A stretch of 27,588 bases of DNA from Welwitschia mirabilis (Eukaryota > Gnetophyta > Gnetopsida > Welwitschiales), in assembly GCA_051453625.1 (NCBI GenBank), contig JBOZIK010000001.1:128516346-128543933 (forward strand), read 5' to 3'. Position 1 is the first letter of the stretch. Every line of letters starts with the position of its first letter. The notes below the pieces were generated by a model. It saw only the letters and a program-made list of their open reading frames with translations. It was not told the DNA's origin and ran no database searches. The translations under genes were made by a program, and so were the position numbers. Shown piece after piece: positions 18,532-27,588 of this stretch.

Positions 18532-21500
18532 ATGCATATTTTTTCATGGAATGTTAAAGGTCTTATATGCCCTATTAGGATTTTTTTTTTCTTTTTTAAG
18601 ATCTAGGTTTCTTTCCTAGAATTATTACTCTTTAAGAAGTAAGTATTAATCAAGAAAATCTACATTTTTCTAAAATTATTACTTTAAAAAAATATAAACT
18701 AATAAAGCTAATATGCATTTTTCTTATAAGGTAATTTTGAATTCTCATATTTATTTTTTTATATCATAAAATGAGAAAGTTAATTATTAATTTAAAAATA
18801 ATTAAAGGTTATAAAAATTTATTAAAGATAAAGAATATGTTCCCTTATATTTAAGGGTTTGGGTTACCTTTAATTAGAAAGAAAAGCTTGTAAGTATAGC
18901 TTGTGTATATGTTCCTAACTCTACCTAAGAACAAGCATTTATTTGGAATAGTTTAAGCTATTCTATTTTAAAATCCTTTTCAATTATTATCGATAATTTA
19001 TTTCATTGTAATTATGATGAGAAGATAACATGGTTCAAATTAAAATCTCAATCTAGTTCATTAGATCTAATTTCTTATTATAAAAATAAAAAAATCAATG
19101 TATACATGGTTTGTTAATATTCACAATGAATAAAATATTTTTACAAGTTTAGATAAAGTTTATTTTTCTTATGGTTCTTCCTTTGTTTTTGTTATAAGGA
19201 GTTTTCTTCTAATGAATTTGTTTCACCATGTCACTCTTTATAATCATAAGCCCTTTTTTGTAGAGCTTTTAATGGAATGATGTAAGTGGTGAACATAATT
19301 TCAAATGACATTTTGTCTTTAACTTTAGTTAAATTTAATCAAATTATAGTAAGAACCTTATAAAATATTTTTAGTTGATGACTTCCCCTTTATCTACTAA
19401 TGATAGTTGTCATTATTAGTGATGATTTAAAGAGTCTATGATCTTATGGAGAACCGAGAAAATGATATTATCTAATTTAAGATATTCTTAGAGTACGAAC
19501 CTAGAACTTAGTATAGAAATTTTAGAAAGATGAGTGATTAATCATGTTGGTAATAGTCAAGATTAGCTAGAACTTACCAATAAGAAAATAGAGCTCTAAA
19601 GAGTTACATATTATAGGGCATATGATCTTATGATTCATTCCAAGACTCATTGGCTTCAAGTAAAAGAAAAGTGTAATAAAGAGTTTTCAAATTTGTAATA
19701 GTGGCATCTAAGAAAGTATAAGCGGATATGCTTAATATAAATGAAACCTTTGCTTCTCCTAATGAGGATATTATGCATGTCTTTGTAGCAGAATTTCCTA
19801 ATATTTATTATGATTTTGACATTTCTATTAAGAAATACTAGGCTTGGCTTGAAAATTAAGGAGAAATTCCTAAAAAAAAAAGTAAGTGTATAGCATAAAG
19901 ATTAACATGATAGGTCATTCTCTTTAGATAAGATGAAAGAGACTTGTTTCTATCTTCCACATGATAAAGTTTATAGAATATAAGGCCTTTCTACAGAGTA
20001 TTATTAATAGTTTTAGGATAAAGTTGCTCTAGATATTTTTAAGTTTTTTGTAGGGGTGTTTCTAAAGGAAATATTTAGGCCTTTTATTAATGTTGGTAAG
20101 ATAAATATCATTCTCAAAGGAGTTTGAGGTTAATGACTTAGTGATTAAAGACTAGTTACTTTACTAAATAAACCTTATAAGATCATGACTAAAACGATTG
20201 TTCTACTCTTAAAGACTCTTTTACTAGTGCTTATTTGGCCTTAAAAAATCACCTTTATTTGTGGTAGATGCATTTTGAATAATTTTATATTATTAGAGAA
20301 ATGTTAAAAGGGGGTTGGTGGCTTAGTTAAAGATGTTACCTTTGTTAGAGTGGATTAGTTTAAGACCTATGGCTACATCTCTTGGTCATTTATTTTAAAG
20401 GTGTTAAGAAAACTTAGGTTTGGTAAGTATTTTCTAGATTGTATCTTAATGTTATTTAAAAATTCTAGTATCTTAGTCATAGTGAATGTAATTTTCTCTG
20501 AGCCATTTATCTAAAGAACATTGATAAGGAAAAGATGTGATTTAGCATCTTAGCTATGTAGTTTAGTTGCAGATGTCCTTGGGTATTTAATGTAGAAAAA
20601 GTTAGATATTAGTTTGCTTTATGAACTTTAGTTTTTTAACAATATGAGTTAGTTTTATAATGTTTATCTTGTAGATGATTCTTTTTACTTTATCATAAAT
20701 ACACATCAAAATATTTTGGCCCTAATGCAATGCATTTAGATTTTTTATTAAGTTTTTGGATCATGTGTATATTGTGAAAAATCTACTTTTATAGTATTGA
20801 TGGAAAACTACTCTTCTAAGATTTTTAGAATATCCAATCCCTCATGGTTACATCTTAAGATTTTTTAACATGCCTTCTAGCTTAGTGTATTTATCTTCTA
20901 GCTTTTGGCATGGGTAGATTAAATGATTAAAAGGTAAATTATCAATTTATCTTTATAAAAAACTCACCTTACCTAGGAAGGTTTTTATTTCAATTAAGGT
21001 TCCTTTTTCTTTTCATATTTAATTTTTTTTTGGATCTGATTCTAATAAGATAGAATATAATAATATTACAAACTAGATTATAGATCTAGTCTTTAATATA
21101 AAAGTCTAGGCTTTAAAAAATCTCTTAGGACATGTGTTGTGGGCTAAAAATGAGGGCATAAGCTTGGTATTCCCAATTTAAATATATAAGAGAACACTTA
21201 TTACAATGAATTGAATTGCATGTGTATATCATAATAATGAATCTTGAAACATCTTAATGTGGGATGCTATTATCAATAGATAACCTCTAGATAGGAAAAC
21301 TTAGGTTTATCTTGAATTTATTAATCTTATTTTATCACATTTTCTAGTAAGTCTAGGAGTTCATCTAATTTGGTTGATATTTGATGGGCTTGAAAAAAGG
21401 TTTAAAATGTCTTATAGATAGGTGATACTTCTTGGTGTGGATAGATTTATTTATACTGGATAAATTTTAATACATGAAAATATTATTCACTCTCAAAAAT

Positions 21501-22100
21501 CCTTATTATTATGGTGTCTAAGTCTAATGCATTTAAAAGATGTTTTACCATTCAAAAATCCTTCTAATATTTTCTAGAATGAAGCCAAAGAAAAATTCTT
21601 TTTGGTAGATCATAATAAGAGAAATTTTTATCTTATTCAAGATTACATTGAGGCTACTTGTAATGATGTGATGATAGAAGATGTTTTTATTAATTAGAAT
21701 TGATTCCCTATAACTCCTTTCTACAACTATTCTCATAAGACTAGTTATGAGTGTTAAATTCAAGAAGTTTTCATATCTTCTTGGTTTTGTCATTATTTAA
21801 AAGTTAATATGAATAAATAAGGATGATAGTAAACTTGAATTAAAATTTGGAAGATTCATATTCCTCTAAAAATAGATTGATTTATGTGAAGTATTTCCTT
21901 TAAAGGCTTATCATTAGATCACCAGTTAATGCATGTTTGTGTTTAAAATCTAGTTTATCACCTTTATCAAATTGAAGAATGTTGTTTACACATATTCTAG
22001 TACTATGCTATAGATAATGTGGATGAAAATGGCTCAAAACTTACTTTTATAAACTATGTGTTAAGAATGAATATAGGCTTTTTAGAATAAGGCCTCAAGT
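18532..22100 (+). pseudogene. LINE ORF2: endonuclease, RT, zf-RVT
   Basis: ORF2 nicks target DNA and reverse-transcribes LINE RNA. From an ATG at 18532 it reads MHIFSWNVKGLICPIR, the AP-like endonuclease start. KEKLVSIACVYVPNST (18883-18930) and SIIIDNLFHCNYDE (about 18976) follow in the position of the G-D-F-N block. HWLQVKEKCNKEF (about 19650) precedes the RT. In the RT, INIILKG and then RLVTLLNKPYKIMTKTIV (20101-20200) are the fingers, and YLVDDSFYF (20665-20691) is the catalytic block. There the usual Ala of A-D-D is Val. LGIPNLNI (21163-21186) is the post-RT motif. IWKIHIPLKID (21845-21877) begins the zf-RVT, and EECCLHIF near 21980 holds its Cys/His ligands. Normal length is about 1,200-1,300 codons, so the 3.6 kb span is nearly complete. 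Many in-frame stops make it inactive. Confidence 0.85.
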
Positions 22101-22419
22101 TCACAATGAAAAATACTCTCTTTGTAATGCAATAAGATGTTATCTTCTTTTTAAATTTATGGAAGATAAGGAATCTAGTTGTCTTTAAAGATGAAATTAT
22201 TCCTTCATTTTTTTTTTCCTCAAACTTAATATTGTCTCATCTTTGGTTTTTTTCTTTGAGAATGTTATCAAAGATAAGTTATAAGTTTCTAAGCTACATA
22301 TATAATGGCTAAACTCTCTAAAGTTTAACAAATCTGATTCATTTAAAATATTCTAATGATGTATTTATAACTTATTTGTATTTCAAGATAGTTAATAAAT
22401 TTAGATTTCCTAACCATTG

Positions 22420-22434
22420 AAAAAAAAGAAAGAA
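22420..22434 (+). other. LINE 3' A-rich tail
   Basis: AAAAAAAAGAAAGAA lies about 330 bases after the zf-RVT end, on the same strand. It is suitable as the remains of the poly(A) tail that ends LINEs. Confidence 0.5.
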
Positions 22435-23067
22435 ACATACTAAATTTATGACACAAAATATAAATATTATATTCCCATGGTAAACATTATGCTTGCAACT
22501 AGGCTATTAATGATGTCTATCTTTTCATCAAATTTAGTAAATTTATCATAATTTTTATAGGGTTTTAATAATTTATGATGTAGTTCTACATATTTTATTG
22601 CATTCTTTTGAAACTTTTTTGAGTAATTTTTAGTGATTGTAGTTGGTTCTAATAATGGTAATCTAGAATAAGTATGTAATGAAATAATTAACAAAGTATG
22701 GATACATTTTAAGATCATTATTTGAGTCATTACATGTTTATATAAGACCTGGTTGAGGAGCTTGATTAGGCAATGTACACCCCACTAATGATCAAATATT
22801 ATTGTTAATAGTGATTCTTATGATCATCTTTAATTTTATTAATAACAAGTCCTATGTTATTTAGATAAAATTTAATGAGCTCTTATGATGTTGATAAGAT
22901 TTTTGCACAATAATTGAGCTTTTAGTGATGATCTAGCACTTTTAAAACATGTGTTTAATGATTTTTAACCTCTTAATATTATCAAATTTGTCTACTTTTC
23001 ATGTTTGATGTTTAAAATATAAAAATTATTTTTTAAAACTCATCATATGACCTACTAAAGTGTAAAT
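22435..23067. other. Unassigned, with an antisense open frame
   Basis: No family is recognised. On the - strand 22467-22730 is open from an ATG for 87 codons, and the frame stays open a little further upstream (to about 22775). Its product would be basic and mixed (for example KNYSKKFQKNAIKYVEL), more protein-like than the surrounding translations, but it has no motif I know. It could be a fragment of a decayed element or chance. Confidence 0.35.
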
Positions 23068-23334
23068 TGTAAAACCTCAAAATTTGAATGATACTTTAGT
23101 GCAATCTAACTAATCTATTCAGTTTTCAAAGTTGAAAACATATTCTAAGTAAGGTTTTTTCAACATCCAATTAGTATTAATTCAATCCCAACTTCTTGTA
23201 GCATGTTATGAATAAGACTAGGTACCTTGTATAGCATAAAAATTCCATATTTAAGCTATTTTAGTTATTTTGGAGTGTAAATTTTACTAATTTCTTTGAC
23301 TTAGATACATTTTGAAAAATTTTAGGGCATTACA
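23068..23334 (+). repeat. Possible solo LTR, 267 bp
   Basis: It starts TGTAAAACCTC and ends TTAGGGCATTACA. Both ends resemble Ty3/gypsy LTR ends, and the last seven bases equal those of the 5' LTR at 5055. No primer-binding site follows and no polypurine tract precedes, so a solo LTR is likelier than a full element. TAAAT occurs at 23063-23067 and again at 23337-23341. This is a possible target-site duplication, offset by two bases from the canonical CA end. Confidence 0.45.
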
Positions 23335-24546
23335 ACTAAATAAGCCATTTGTTCTTAGCTTTCTTACTTTTTACATTATTACCCCTCATTCTAGTTAGCT
23401 TCTATACTATTTCCATTTAGAATGAGGATGTAAGAGACCTAAAAGATGTTGATTTAATAGTTTGAAGTCATTTTAGTGATATGAATTAACCTATAGGCAT
23501 TTGGATTATTCAAGATCAATGAAGAGTGTTATTATAAATTGAATAAGATTATATATTCTTTGTCTTTCATTTGATTTCCATGTTTTCATACTTATGTTTA
23601 GCATTTTCTATAGTTTACATGGTTTTTTTTTAAGTTTTTAGCATTGAAAAAGGAGTAAACATTCATGTTTGATATCTTGGTATGAATTTATGATTCATGT
23701 TAGATTGTTTAAAATAGAAATAACTTAATTTTAATATAGACCTTTAAATATTATATTCCTTATCTCTTTCTCTTCTCTTTTTATCAACTTTCACTGAAAC
23801 TACCATCTTCATTCCAAAATTCTCCTATATTAATCTCAAATATTTTATAATGTAATTTTACTATTTATTTTTTAAAATTTATATTTATTAAAAATTATAG
23901 CCATTTCCTACCTTTTTTTCCTTAAAAAGTACTTGTTTTAAGCACATACTGTAGCTGGAGTTATATAAATTCTAAGGAAAAAATCCTATAATAAATACCT
24001 TTTGTAAAATATTATTCAATTTCATAAACATATTTTTAAAGGACTATTTTCTTAATTATTCTCTAAGAATTCACAAATGGAATTTCTTTCTTACTTTTTA
24101 TTATACTCAGACAATTTATATTCTCATAATTTTTAGAGTCTAATTTTTAACATAATGTTTTTAAGTAAATTAAAGCTTTTCACTACAATTAAATAATCAT
24201 TTCTATACTAATTTTTATTAACTTTTATAATATTCAATTATATTTTTTCAAATATCTACTAAATTCTTATTAGTTAAACTTAATAAAGGCCTCTAATTTA
24301 TTTTTTTTAAAATAATTTTTTTAGAATCAAACTCACATTACAAAGTCACAAGAGTGCTACTCTATTATTAGAATAGGATCTTAGTCCTCATAGATATTAT
24401 TTTTGCATGTTTTACTTGACATGTTTTGCCTTTTTTGGGTTAAGAATAATAGTTTTTCTTATTAATCAGTTAGATATTACTTGATAGACTATATTATGAC
24501 ATACTGAAGAGTTTGTGAATGGAAAATTATTTCTTTGTAGTTTCTG

Positions 24547-24590
24547 CTTGCTTCTTCTTTTTCTTCTTTTTCCCCCTTGATTTCTTCTTG
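24547..24590. repeat. Polypyrimidine tract
   Basis: CTTGCTTCTTCTTTTTCTTC continues through TTTTTCCCCCTTGATTTCTTCTTG, giving a purine-rich complementary strand with a G run. It could be the polypurine tract of a decayed LTR element on the - strand or simple low complexity. No LTR start was seen beside it. Confidence 0.4.
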
Positions 24591-24849
24591 GCTCATGTGA
24601 ATTTTTCTAAAATTGGAATAGAATGTTATAAATAATTTTTTACTTCTTAAACCTATCATATGCATGAATGAATGATATCATATGATTATTCTATAATTTC
24701 AAATTCAAATTCTCTAGTTGCTATCATGTATTTTTGATAAATTACAACTTAAAGTTTATCAGTTGTAATAGTTTTTCAATCTATTTAAGCATATATGATT
24801 GTGATAAATGATTTTAATGATTACTATGCATTATTTACAATATGATAAA

Positions 24850-24911
24850 CTCGAATAAAGTTTTGTTTTAAATTTTTAAGCTAGAATAAACTTTTGTTTT
24901 GATTTTTTTAA
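24850..24911. repeat. 31-bp imperfect tandem duplication
   Basis: CGAATAAAGTTTTGTTTTAAA is followed 31 bases later by AGAATAAACTTTTGTTTTGAT, each ending in a T run. A few mismatches show it is older than the 55-bp duplication at 17686. Confidence 0.6.
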
Positions 24912-25539
24912 TAGAAAATACTAATAGGATATTCAATGATGGGTTTACATATCTAGATGAAAAAGCTAAAAATTACATGCTCCTAAAATTTCCACCCAAA
25001 TATATGAGATAAAATTTAATGCATAAGACCTACTAACTAAGTTCTTAAAAGTTTAAATAGTAATAGTGCAAATTCAAATATTATCCAGAGACATATATTT
25101 AATATGTAATTAACATCCTCCAACACATGCAATTCCATATACAGACAAAAAAGGATAATGGAATAAAATGATGTAATAAAATTAATTTTTAGCTTCTAAA
25201 TTCTAAGAGTCTAAATCTTTACATGCTTGCTCTGAGATAGCTCTTGATTGATCTTGTGCTCAAGATTCCTTAAAAGAAGCATTTAATTAGGTTATTTCAT
25301 ACAAAAGAAATGTTTAGTTAAAGTAATCTCCATCATAAGTTAAAGGAATAGGGATGAAACTTGAGGGAAGAGTGAGTCAACAAATGCTTAATAATAATAC
25401 CATCTCATATTCTAAAATTAAAAATTTAAAAATTTTGACTAAAGATTTCAATCATGATAATAGCCTAAGTTATCTTATCTTAGCATTTATATGATTTAAA
25501 TGAATGTATGTAAGCTTAATAAGTATAACTTTTAGTAAT

Positions 25540-26130
25540 TATTTTTATGGATTTCTTTTACAAGATCTACTTTTTAATGATTCTTACTAGATAATGGGTT
25601 GTCTTAAGGAATAGATACTTATAAAATGTCTTAGAATGATCTTATTTATTAGTTGTATAAAGAAGGATTTCTAGGTTAATGTGATTACTAATGTAAATAA
25701 AAATTTTGAAGGAGGGTTAGAAAAGTTAATTTTCTAGGCCAAGAAAGTCTAGCTTGTTTCAATAGTTTTATGGTCTATTCCTTTTTATATTTTTAAATTT
25801 GCATGGACATAATAACTATTTTACCTATTCTATAAAAGATGGAATGTATCTTTCTATGGTATACATCACTCAACCACTCCTATCATAGTCTTACTTGGAA
25901 GAATATTGTTTTAGCCTTGATCCTTGAATGATTGGGTTTCAAACATTTAAAGGGTCTCAACACTATAAGGTAAGCTCACTTCATAGATTGAGAATGAATC
26001 CGATTCATTGATAAAAGTTGTTAAGGCCAAGTATTTCTATGATGTTATACCTTATCATTTCACATTAACTTTCACCACTTCTAACATAGTTTGAGTTATA
26101 TCTCAGATTTTTAAAAATCTTTAATTATTT
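25540..26130 (+). pseudogene. Second LINE, RT C-terminal fragment
   Basis: This is the end of an L1-type reverse transcriptase. FEGGLEKLIF (25699-25728) and then KKVxLVSIVLWSIPFYIF (x is a stop; 25738-25791) are in one frame. They match the conserved R-L-E-G-W, W-A-G-K-V and S-V-L-x-x-I-P segments after the catalytic domain. A frame shift leads to FLWYTSLNHSYHSLTWKNIV (25845-25904) and LGFKHLKGLNTIR (about 25930-25968), the W-x-x-I-C and G-G-L-G-F-K blocks. A second shift leads to ENESDSLIKVVKAKYFYD (25990-26043). The catalytic block upstream was not recognised, so the copy is 5'-truncated or too decayed. It differs from the LINE at 18106-22434 (LGFKHLKGL against LGIPNLNI), so it is a separate subfamily. 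Confidence 0.78.
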
Positions 26131-26283
26131 AAACATTAGATACTTTAATCTCTTAGACAATGATATGATGCCTTTGTATTTACTTTATAATATGAAAACT
26201 TTTTTTAATTAAAGGATTTATGATAAATATTTCTTATCCTTTATAAATAATCATATGTTTATGTTTTTATTAAAAATAATATT
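26131..26283. other. Unassigned, possible LINE 3' extension
   Basis: DNDMMPLYLLYN with a Lys/Phe-rich follow-up (about 26158 onward) could be the D-x-x-x-W-x-x-x-x-x-G segment after the LINE RT. The match is weak. The stretch ends where the dispersed repeat starts. Confidence 0.3.
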
Positions 26284-27500
26284 GAATATATTGTGGGGAT
26301 TGAGAATCCAAGAGGGGGGGTGAATAGGTTCTTAAAAATTATTCAAATAAACTTTTAATAAAAACTTACTTGAGATGAATCGTTAAAAAGATTATGCATA
26401 TAACTGAAAGTATTTAGAAAAATGAAAATAACATGAAGCATAAAAATACCGATAAGATGCACCCAAGTTTTATAGTGATTCAGGAAACCCCCTACTTCAC
26501 TCTGAACCATCAGCTTATCAACAAGTCTAATTTGGATCTTCATTAATTTTATCAAGTATTATAGATTTACTTGTAATCTTTACACACAAACTTTTTCAGG
26601 CTAAGTCTCAACCTTTTTAATGGACTTTTGTAGGTTAAGACACCTTTATAGGATGGGATAGTGATGGTAAACTGCCCTAGTATACTAATATCACTCGTTA
26701 TTTAGCATAATGAATATAATGGAGCTCTTTCTCCTATAGATGATACAAACTATAAACAATGAAGTACAAGATCTGACTTTGAATCCATAGATACAATAGA
26801 TAATGGCTTATCCTTGATCAGAAATACAATAGCAAGCTAGTACAATGATAAATCACAATTTTCAATCATTCAACCAAAAATCAAAAAGTCTTTCTAGTGA
26901 TCTCTCTCTTGGCCATTTATAATGAAAGGCTTTTAGGGTTATTACAATTAAAAATGTGCTTTCAATGACTACAAATGGGTATAAAATAGATACATAATAG
27001 ATATAAAATTTCATTTCTCTTTTAGCCAGTCGACCCTTCAAAAATTTGATCGACTTCTCTTAGTGCCATGACTTAAATAGGTCACTCAAGTAAAATTTTT
27101 GGTTATCCTAATTTCTTATGACTCCCTGTATAGTCGACTCTTTAGGGTCTAGTTGACCGCTCATCTAGTCGCTCGAATAACTGACTAGTCACCTGCTCGT
27201 CCTGATAAAAATCCATTCTAGTTTTTTACATTAGGTCCATTTGACCTCTCAAGTATCTAATCGACCCCTTAACGATAGGCTTAGAGATATCAAGTGCACA
27301 GTACTCAGGTTCGTTTGATCCCTCATAGGTTTGGTCGACTCTTTAATAATCTATTCAAAAGTACTGGTTTTCAGGTTCTCAGATCTAGTTGATCCCTCAT
27401 AGATTTGGTCAGTCCCTCTGAATTTAGTTCAATTCTCAGAGGATGCTCTAGGTGTGATCAATACCTTGAAATTTGGGTCAATCCCTTAAAGGATAAGTAA
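26284..27500 (+). repeat. Dispersed plant repeat with G-run head
   Basis: It begins near GGGGATTGAGAATCCAAGAG followed by GGGGGGTGAATAGGTTC (to about 26330), then TTTTATAGTGATTCAGGAAA with CCCCCTACTTCACTC (26467-26503). Both resemble sequences I recall as recurring at the start of a widespread plant dispersed repeat (GAGGGGGGTGAATAGG; TTTATAGTGGTTCGG). I cannot name its class and see no protein in it. The 66-codon antisense frame at 26355-26555 is the reverse of this non-coding head. The repeat ends in the GTCGAC-unit array. The end at about 27500 is approximate. Confidence 0.5.
27022..27490. repeat. Degenerate GTCGAC-unit array
   Basis: GTCGAC or one-base variants recur at 27029, 27049, 27133, 27152, 27168, 27260, 27334 and beyond. 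From about 27235 the spacing is regular. Units starting near 27235, 27309, 27382 and 27455 (73-74 bp apart) each hold a pair of half-sites like TTTGATCCCTCATAGG then TTTGGTCGACTCTTTA. About a dozen CpG sites remain in these 470 bases, against very few per kilobase in the rest of the window. The function is unknown. Confidence 0.65.
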
Positions 27501-27526
27501 AGTTAATAAGTTTCTAGTGATTAAAA

Positions 27527-27588
27527 TGTAACATCCCTAGCTTTAGCATTTAACTTACAAGTGGTTAATATTTTCTACACAAGATACA
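27527..27588 (+). repeat. Possible LTR start at window end
   Basis: TGTAACATCCCTAGC has the typical start of plant gypsy LTRs (TGTAACATCCC) and resembles the LTR start at 2255. Only 62 bases lie inside the window, so neither the rest of the LTR nor a second copy can be seen. Confidence 0.3.

Larger units (their letters stand above)
18106..22434 (+). mobile_element. L1-type LINE retrotransposon, decayed
   Basis: This is a non-LTR element of the plant L1 class with domains in the correct order: ORF1 C-terminal part (18106-18444), endonuclease (from 18532), reverse transcriptase (about 19640-21190), post-RT and zf-RVT region (to about 22035), and an A-rich tail (22420-22434). It copies itself by target-primed reverse transcription. 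The 5' end is uncertain because the start of ORF1 was not recognised upstream of 18106. All ORF2 domains carry stops and a few frameshifts, mostly C-to-T or G-to-A, so it is inactive. No target-site duplication was found. Confidence 0.85.
23335..25539. other. Unassigned AT-rich DNA
   Basis: No coding similarity was recognised. It contains a CT-rich tract (24547-24590) and a 31-bp imperfect tandem duplication (24850-24911). The part just before 25540 may include older RT sequence of the second LINE, but it could not be read. Confidence 0.4.

Noticed and set aside
21545-21793. 82-codon - strand frame
   Set aside because: It is the reverse-strand shadow of the LINE ORF2 post-RT region.
26355-26555. 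66-codon - strand frame
   Set aside because: It is the reverse complement of the non-coding head of a dispersed repeat.
1-27588. Bacterial-type features: operons, ribosome binding sites, CRISPR, prophage
   Set aside because: The sequence is AT-rich plant-like repeat DNA. No array of identical spaced repeats, no operon and no bacterial genes are visible.

Overview
The window looks like plant nuclear DNA. It is very AT-rich, almost free of CpG, has three runs of N, and contains no intact gene. The recognisable content is old transposable elements. The plant assignment rests on a chromovirus-type LTR element ending in a GATGAAACTTTTTAAGG-type tail, three primer-binding sites for initiator methionine tRNA, a Ty1/copia gag of the plant Tork-like type, and an L1-type LINE with the zf-RVT end found in plant LINEs. 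A large-genome monocot is plausible, because the main LTRs recall the lily Del/Tekay group, but this is inference. Decay is mostly C-to-T and G-to-A. Trp, Gln and Arg codons have become stops, and each primer-binding site carries one or two such changes. This is what long-methylated, silenced repeats are expected to show.

Layout. 1-2254: AT-rich DNA with an 18-bp-arm inverted repeat (794-863) and a stop-riddled Ty3/gypsy gag in one frame (about 1449-1860, +). 2255-14766: a large LTR retrotransposon on the + strand. It has a 5' LTR (2255-5055, with a 750-N gap), a primer-binding site (5059-5071), an interior of about 7.2 kb in which I recognise no sense-strand gag-pol, a polypurine tract (12302-12315) and a 3' LTR. 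The 3' LTR is split by a gap of exactly 100 N, and the LTR start is repeated on both sides, so the assembly join there is doubtful. An antisense gypsy integrase relic lies in the interior (about 6400-6760). 14767-15400: the tail of a Ty1/copia LTR, its primer-binding site and a decayed gag. 17349-17362: another primer-binding site. 17686-17795: an almost perfect 55-bp tandem duplication.

18106-22434: a nearly full-length L1-type LINE on the + strand, with an ORF1 remnant, endonuclease, reverse transcriptase, zf-RVT and an A-rich tail. It is the clearest element in the window. 23068-23334: a possible solo LTR. 25540-26130: the 3' part of a second LINE, from a different subfamily. From about 26284 to near the window end: a dispersed plant repeat whose last 500 bases hold degenerate GTCGAC-containing units spaced about 73-74 bp apart. 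They keep CpG sites that are lost elsewhere, so this repeat is probably younger or differently constrained. A further LTR may start at 27527.

The elements do not work together as a system. The window is a nested graveyard of independent retroelements. I found no convincing cellular protein gene, rRNA, tRNA, CRISPR array or undescribed functional system. The most useful observations concern assembly joins, nesting order, the non-coding interior of the large LTR element and the CpG-retaining GTCGAC array.
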